Shown here one piece after another: positions 4,859 through 7,397 of a DNA stretch of 7,397 nt. Position 1 is the stretch's first letter, and each line of letters begins with the position of its first letter. The stretch spans positions 1 to 7,397 of the forward strand of contig WALJ01000037.1 of assembly GCA_015522885.1 (NCBI GenBank), in the 5' to 3' direction. The DNA comes from Thermoplasmata archaeon. Its GTDB lineage: Archaea > Thermoplasmatota > Thermoplasmata > WALJ01. Below the pieces are notes generated by a model. That model had not been told where the DNA came from. It worked only from the letters and a program-made list of their open reading frames with translations, and did not search any database. The position numbers and the translations under genes were made by a program.

Positions 4859-5218
4859 TCATAAAAGGGGAAGGTCTCCGGTAAGGGTATCCAGAACTTC
4901 GTTCTTCTCAGGGCCGAGTCCAAGGCAGGTCACGGTACCCGGCTCAACCTCCGTAAGCCCGGCATCGGATATCAATGCCGTCTGTATGCCCATGTCCTCG
5001 GCGGCAGTTTTGATTTCGTAGAGCTCTTTCAGGTCTTTTACCTTCACGACGACCTTTTTCTGTCCTTCGTCGAACCATTTTCTAAAAACAAGGGTATGCC
5101 TTTTTTTAGAGGAGAGCGCACAGGATACCGCGGCGTGGGCAACCTGAACGGCCATCTTTCCCTTTGAGAGTTTGAGGTCATCCCTGACTGCGATCACCAT
5201 CTTGTACTTAAACGGCAT
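4859..5218 (-). CDS. pth2: Peptidyl-tRNA hydrolase, archaeal/eukaryotic type (Pth2)
   Basis: Pth2 hydrolyses the ester bond of peptidyl-tRNAs released from stalled ribosomes, recycling tRNA in the cytoplasm. The 119-aa protein is full length for the family. It shows the opening strand KMVIAVRDDLKLSKGKMAVQ with QVAHAA (catalytic Lys and His region, about 19-28), a central helix/strand unit (FDEGQKKVVVKVKDLKELYEI) and the C-terminal signature ISDAGLTEVEPGT followed by LGLGPE. I chose the ATG at 5216-5218 because GAGGGTG (5222-5228) lies three bases upstream; an in-frame TTG at 5233 would add five residues and is less likely. The start overlaps the last 11 bases of the upstream membrane-protein gene, which indicates one operon and probable translational coupling. 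All expected motif residues are present. Confidence 0.95.
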   Translation of the reverse strand: MPFKYKMVIAVRDDLKLSKGKMAVQVAHAAVSCALSSKKRHTLVFRKWFDEGQKKVVVKVKDLKELYEIKTAAEDMGIQTALISDAGLTEVEPGTVTCLGLGPEKNEVLDTLTGDLPLL

Positions 5219-5810
5219 CCGCACCCTCTTCAACCTTCTTTTCCAGCTCTTCTATTCTTCGGTCTATGTCTTCCAGCCTTCTGGACAGCTCCGCTTTCTT
5301 TGTCTGGTAGTACTTTCGCATGCTCCTTGCGCTCGACTTCTCCTTGGTCCGGTACTCCTTTATCTGCCGTTTCAGAGATGCCCTCTCGTCAACCAGTTTT
5401 TTGAGCTCCTTCAGGTTCTCATCCCTTATCTTTTCTGCGCTCGGCGTATACGGCGGCGCCTCTCGGTAGAGCTTCGGATGGATTATTCCCAGAAGCGGAT
5501 AGGCCCCGCGATACCAACCTATAACGAAGAAAACAGCACTTATCGACCAGATGGAGAGAGACAAATACGGCTCCTGAAGAAGCCCTATCCCGGGAGAGGA
5601 TTGGAGAGCGAAGTTTCTGCTCAGCCAGTCGAGAAGAAATCCGTCGAAAATGACAATTGCAATGCTGAGACCCATGGAAAGAGCGAAGCGATAAAGGTTG
5701 TCGTATTCAAGGTCAAGCTCTCCCTTTCTCGGGAACATCGCCTGAACAAGGGTGTAGCCGGGGATGAAGAATATGAGCAGTATCGCATATATGAGCGCTA
5801 AGATATTCAT
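5208..5810 (-). CDS. DUF1616-like membrane protein with cytoplasmic coiled-coil tail
   Basis: The 200-aa protein has three hydrophobic segments, at about 3-24, 42-62 and 84-104. The motif FFIPGYTLVQAMFPRKGELD (14-33) resembles the start of archaeal DUF1616 membrane proteins. From about 126 to 195 the chain is highly charged and heptad-like (LKELKKLVDERASLKRQI, LSRRLEDIDRRIEELEKK), a predicted coiled coil. With the first helix as an uncleaved anchor, the basic PRK after it and the charged tail would need a topology test to place; positive charges favour the tail inside. No enzymatic motif is seen and the function is unknown. It opens a two-gene operon with pth2, overlapping it by 11 bases. The ATG at 5810 lies about 29 bases after a TATA-like element with no clear ribosome site. 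The DUF assignment comes from recall and is moderate. Confidence 0.85.
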   Translation of the reverse strand: MNILALIYAILLIFFIPGYTLVQAMFPRKGELDLEYDNLYRFALSMGLSIAIVIFDGFLLDWLSRNFALQSSPGIGLLQEPYLSLSIWSISAVFFVIGWYRGAYPLLGIIHPKLYREAPPYTPSAEKIRDENLKELKKLVDERASLKRQIKEYRTKEKSSARSMRKYYQTKKAELSRRLEDIDRRIEELEKKVEEGADAV

Positions 5811-5833
5811 TTCCGTGAAACTGTAGCCCTAAC

Positions 5834-5843
5834 CATTATTTAA
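5834..5843 (-). promoter_or_regulatory. TATA-like element of the DUF1616/pth2 operon
   Basis: On the minus strand TTAAATAAT is preceded by CCAAAAAA (BRE-like). It predicts a start near 5813, three bases before the ATG at 5810, so the mRNA would be leaderless or nearly so. Confidence 0.5.
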
Positions 5844-5891
5844 TTTTTTGGTATGGATTGGCTGTTTTCCGATATGTGCCAAAGCGTACCA

Positions 5892-5932
5892 TAATATTTA
5901 TTAGGTAGCAAGCCGATATCCTGTCGGAGATG
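5892..5932 (+). promoter_or_regulatory. Promoter and ribosome site of the DUF3160 gene
   Basis: TAATATTTATTA (5892-5903) is a TATA-like element predicting a start near 5922. GGAGATGA (5926-5932), close to the GGAGGTGA consensus, precedes the ATG at 5935. The leader would be about 13 bases. The 124-base gap to the divergent operon contains both promoters. Confidence 0.5.
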
Positions 5933-5934
5933 AC

Positions 5935-7397
5935 ATGGAAAAGAATGCAAAGGTTCTGTTCGCCGTGCTTGCCGCAAGCCTGATGACAGTGGGAGGACTG
6001 GTTTATCTCAACAACAGCGGAACGAATACCGGTAGCCCAAATATTACAGGAGGGGATACCGGTGGAGATAACGGAACTTGGGAACCCGTCGTTCTTTCGG
6101 ATAATCCGAAGGATGCCGTATCTTCGGCATATCGCCCTCTGAATTTTTCCGTGAACCCGAATGCTCCGCAGTACACGCTTCCGATATCCTTCGGTGATAT
6201 TGTAAACCACTATAACATATCCTATACTTTTTCTCCGAGCGAAGACGAAATCTCAAGGCTGGAGCAGAACGGGTTCGTCATAATCGATTACGGGCTGAGA
6301 AAGGACATGGTGCAGGCATACAAAAATATGAAAGAGGACGGCATACCTGTTTTCGTCACTTCGGACAGCCTTTTACATCTGTATCATATACAGTTCAACG
6401 AGATTCTCAAAAGACTGGAACAGGAGGAGTTTTTCGATGACATGCTCAATCTCAGCCTCGCAATGGAGGAGCGCTCCCTTTCAGACTATAACTCCTTCAC
6501 TGACCCAACGCTTAAGGAGAGCGCAAGGATTAACACCGCATTCTTCTCGGTTGCCGTAAAACTGCTAACAACTCCAACGGAGGAATACAACAGCTCAGAG
6601 TCGATGCCTGTCGTGGATTTCACAGTTCCGGACTGTGTTTCTCGAGAAGTCTCCGAGGAGATGGCTCTCATAGATAACCATTCGGGCTTCAATAAATCCC
6701 CGATATTCCACTACAAGGAAGACTACTCCCAGTATGTTCCCAGAGGGCATTACACCGAGACTGAGAAGCTGAGGAGATACTTCAAGGCGATGATGTGGTA
6801 CGGGAGGATGGCATTCCTCATGAAAGGCGGTGAGCCATACGGTCAAGATGCTCCTTACCTTATCTCAGAGAAAGATGCGAGGAATGCGACGATAGCCGCC
6901 GCCATGATATCGGAAGAGCTGAATTCCACGGAGACTCCCTCTGGAAATGCCGGAGACATCTGGAACAGAATATATGCTATAACATCATTCTTCGTAGGTG
7001 TCGCTGATGACCTTACACCTTATGAGTATATGAAGGCCGTGAATGAGCTATTTAATGGGAATTTCACATATTCCGAATTGCTGGACAACGATACATTCTT
7101 ACAATTCAAAGAAAAGCTCCTTGAGATGCGCTCTCCGAAAATCTACGGAGGAACGGGAGAATGCGCTGTATACCCACCGCTCACGGATGACAAACTGGAC
7201 AATGTCACTGAGAAGACAAAGGGTATGAGGCTCATGGGACAGAGATATGTTCCCGATTCCTATATGTTCACTCATCTGACCCTCGAAGCCGGCGATTTTG
7301 TCGGAGAGGGAAAGCCGTTCACCATGGAATACACCCAAGGTGGGCCTGCGAGATGCTTCCCCAGAGGTCTGGATGTCATGGCAGTCCTCGGCTCGCA
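5935..7397 (+). CDS. DUF3160-domain exported protein, C-terminus cut by the right edge
   Basis: The 487 visible codons are open to the edge. The N-terminus is a signal peptide or membrane anchor: MEKNAK, then a hydrophobic stretch at about 7-25, with no lipobox Cys. A Gly/Asn/Thr/Ser linker (26-49) leads to a large domain matching the DUF3160 family as I recall it: VTSDSLLHLYHIQFNEILK (141-159), YVPRGHYTETEKLRRYFKAM (267-286) with MWYGRM, LMGQRYVPDSYMF (433-445) and PRGLDVMAVLGS (476-487). Numerous N-x-S/T sequons fit an outer-surface, possibly glycosylated protein. DUF3160 has no established biochemical activity known to me. A few hundred more residues would be expected beyond the window. 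The start is set by GGAGATGA at 5926. The gene is divergent from the DUF1616/pth2 operon, so no shared regulation need be assumed. Confidence 0.88.
   Translation, partial: MEKNAKVLFAVLAASLMTVGGLVYLNNSGTNTGSPNITGGDTGGDNGTWEPVVLSDNPKDAVSSAYRPLNFSVNPNAPQYTLPISFGDIVNHYNISYTFSPSEDEISRLEQNGFVIIDYGLRKDMVQAYKNMKEDGIPVFVTSDSLLHLYHIQFNEILKRLEQEEFFDDMLNLSLAMEERSLSDYNSFTDPTLKESARINTAFFSVAVKLLTTPTEEYNSSESMPVVDFTVPDCVSREVSEEMALIDNHSGFNKSPIFHYKEDYSQYVPRGHYTETEKLRRYFKAMMWYGRMAFLMKGGEPYGQDAPYLISEKDARNATIAAAMISEELNSTETPSGNAGDIWNRIYAITSFFVGVADDLTPYEYMKAVNELFNGNFTYSELLDNDTFLQFKEKLLEMRSPKIYGGTGECAVYPPLTDDKLDNVTEKTKGMRLMGQRYVPDSYMFTHLTLEAGDFVGEGKPFTMEYTQGGPARCFPRGLDVMAVLGS

Noticed and set aside
5172..5801. Plus-strand open frame of 209 codons opposite the DUF1616-like gene
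   Set aside because: The minus strand has clear membrane helices, a coiled coil and Pth2 motifs. The plus frame has none.
5836..6210. Minus-strand 124-codon frame opposite the start of the DUF3160 gene
   Set aside because: It covers both divergent promoters and the signal-peptide coding region of a well-supported plus-strand gene, and has no motif of its own.

Overview
The window looks like a chromosomal segment of an archaeon, probably a euryarchaeote in the broad sense. It carries the N-terminus of a CDC48/VAT-type AAA ATPase, an archaeal Pth2, an FtsZ-superfamily GTPase next to a ribbon-helix-helix regulator, and an archaeal-type EF-Tu-like factor. TATA/BRE-like promoters lie about 26 bases before either a start codon (leaderless genes) or a short leader with a GGAGGTGA-type ribosome site. 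Ile is often ATA and Arg often AGA/AGG. I cannot fix the order; a Thermoplasmata- or methanogen-related lineage is only a guess.

Layout. (1) 1-861, minus strand: a proteostasis pair, hsp20 followed by the start of a CDC48-family ATPase that runs off the left edge. (2) 993-1193, plus strand: a leaderless gene for a 66-aa two-helix membrane protein, converging on the next operon. (3) 1199-2568, minus strand: a two-gene operon, an RHH regulator followed by an FtsZ-like GTPase that ends where the FtsZ C-terminal domain should begin. A TATA box and a perfect inverted repeat lie upstream, and an oligo-T terminator lies inside the convergent gene. (4) About 2640-3085 holds no intact gene. It contains the operon's promoter region, short repeats and a transposase C-terminal remnant. 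(5) 3086-4672, minus strand: a tight three-gene operon (unknown 128-aa protein, EF-Tu-like protein without recognisable GTP-binding motifs, unknown 94-aa protein) driven by a leaderless-type promoter. (6) 4673-4858 is a short intergenic stretch with that promoter and nothing else I can support. (7) 4859-5810, minus strand: a DUF1616-like membrane protein with a coiled-coil tail, overlapping pth2. (8) 5935 to the right edge, plus strand: a large DUF3160-type exported protein, incomplete at its C-terminus and divergent from the previous operon.

How the genes fit together: most are housekeeping (protein quality control, ribosome rescue or peptidyl-tRNA recycling, translation, and cell division or cytoskeleton with its probable regulator). 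The least ordinary parts are the C-terminal-domain-less FtsZ homologue with its RHH partner, and the pseudo-GTPase translation-factor operon. The palindrome GAGCGCTC also occurs four times, far above chance.
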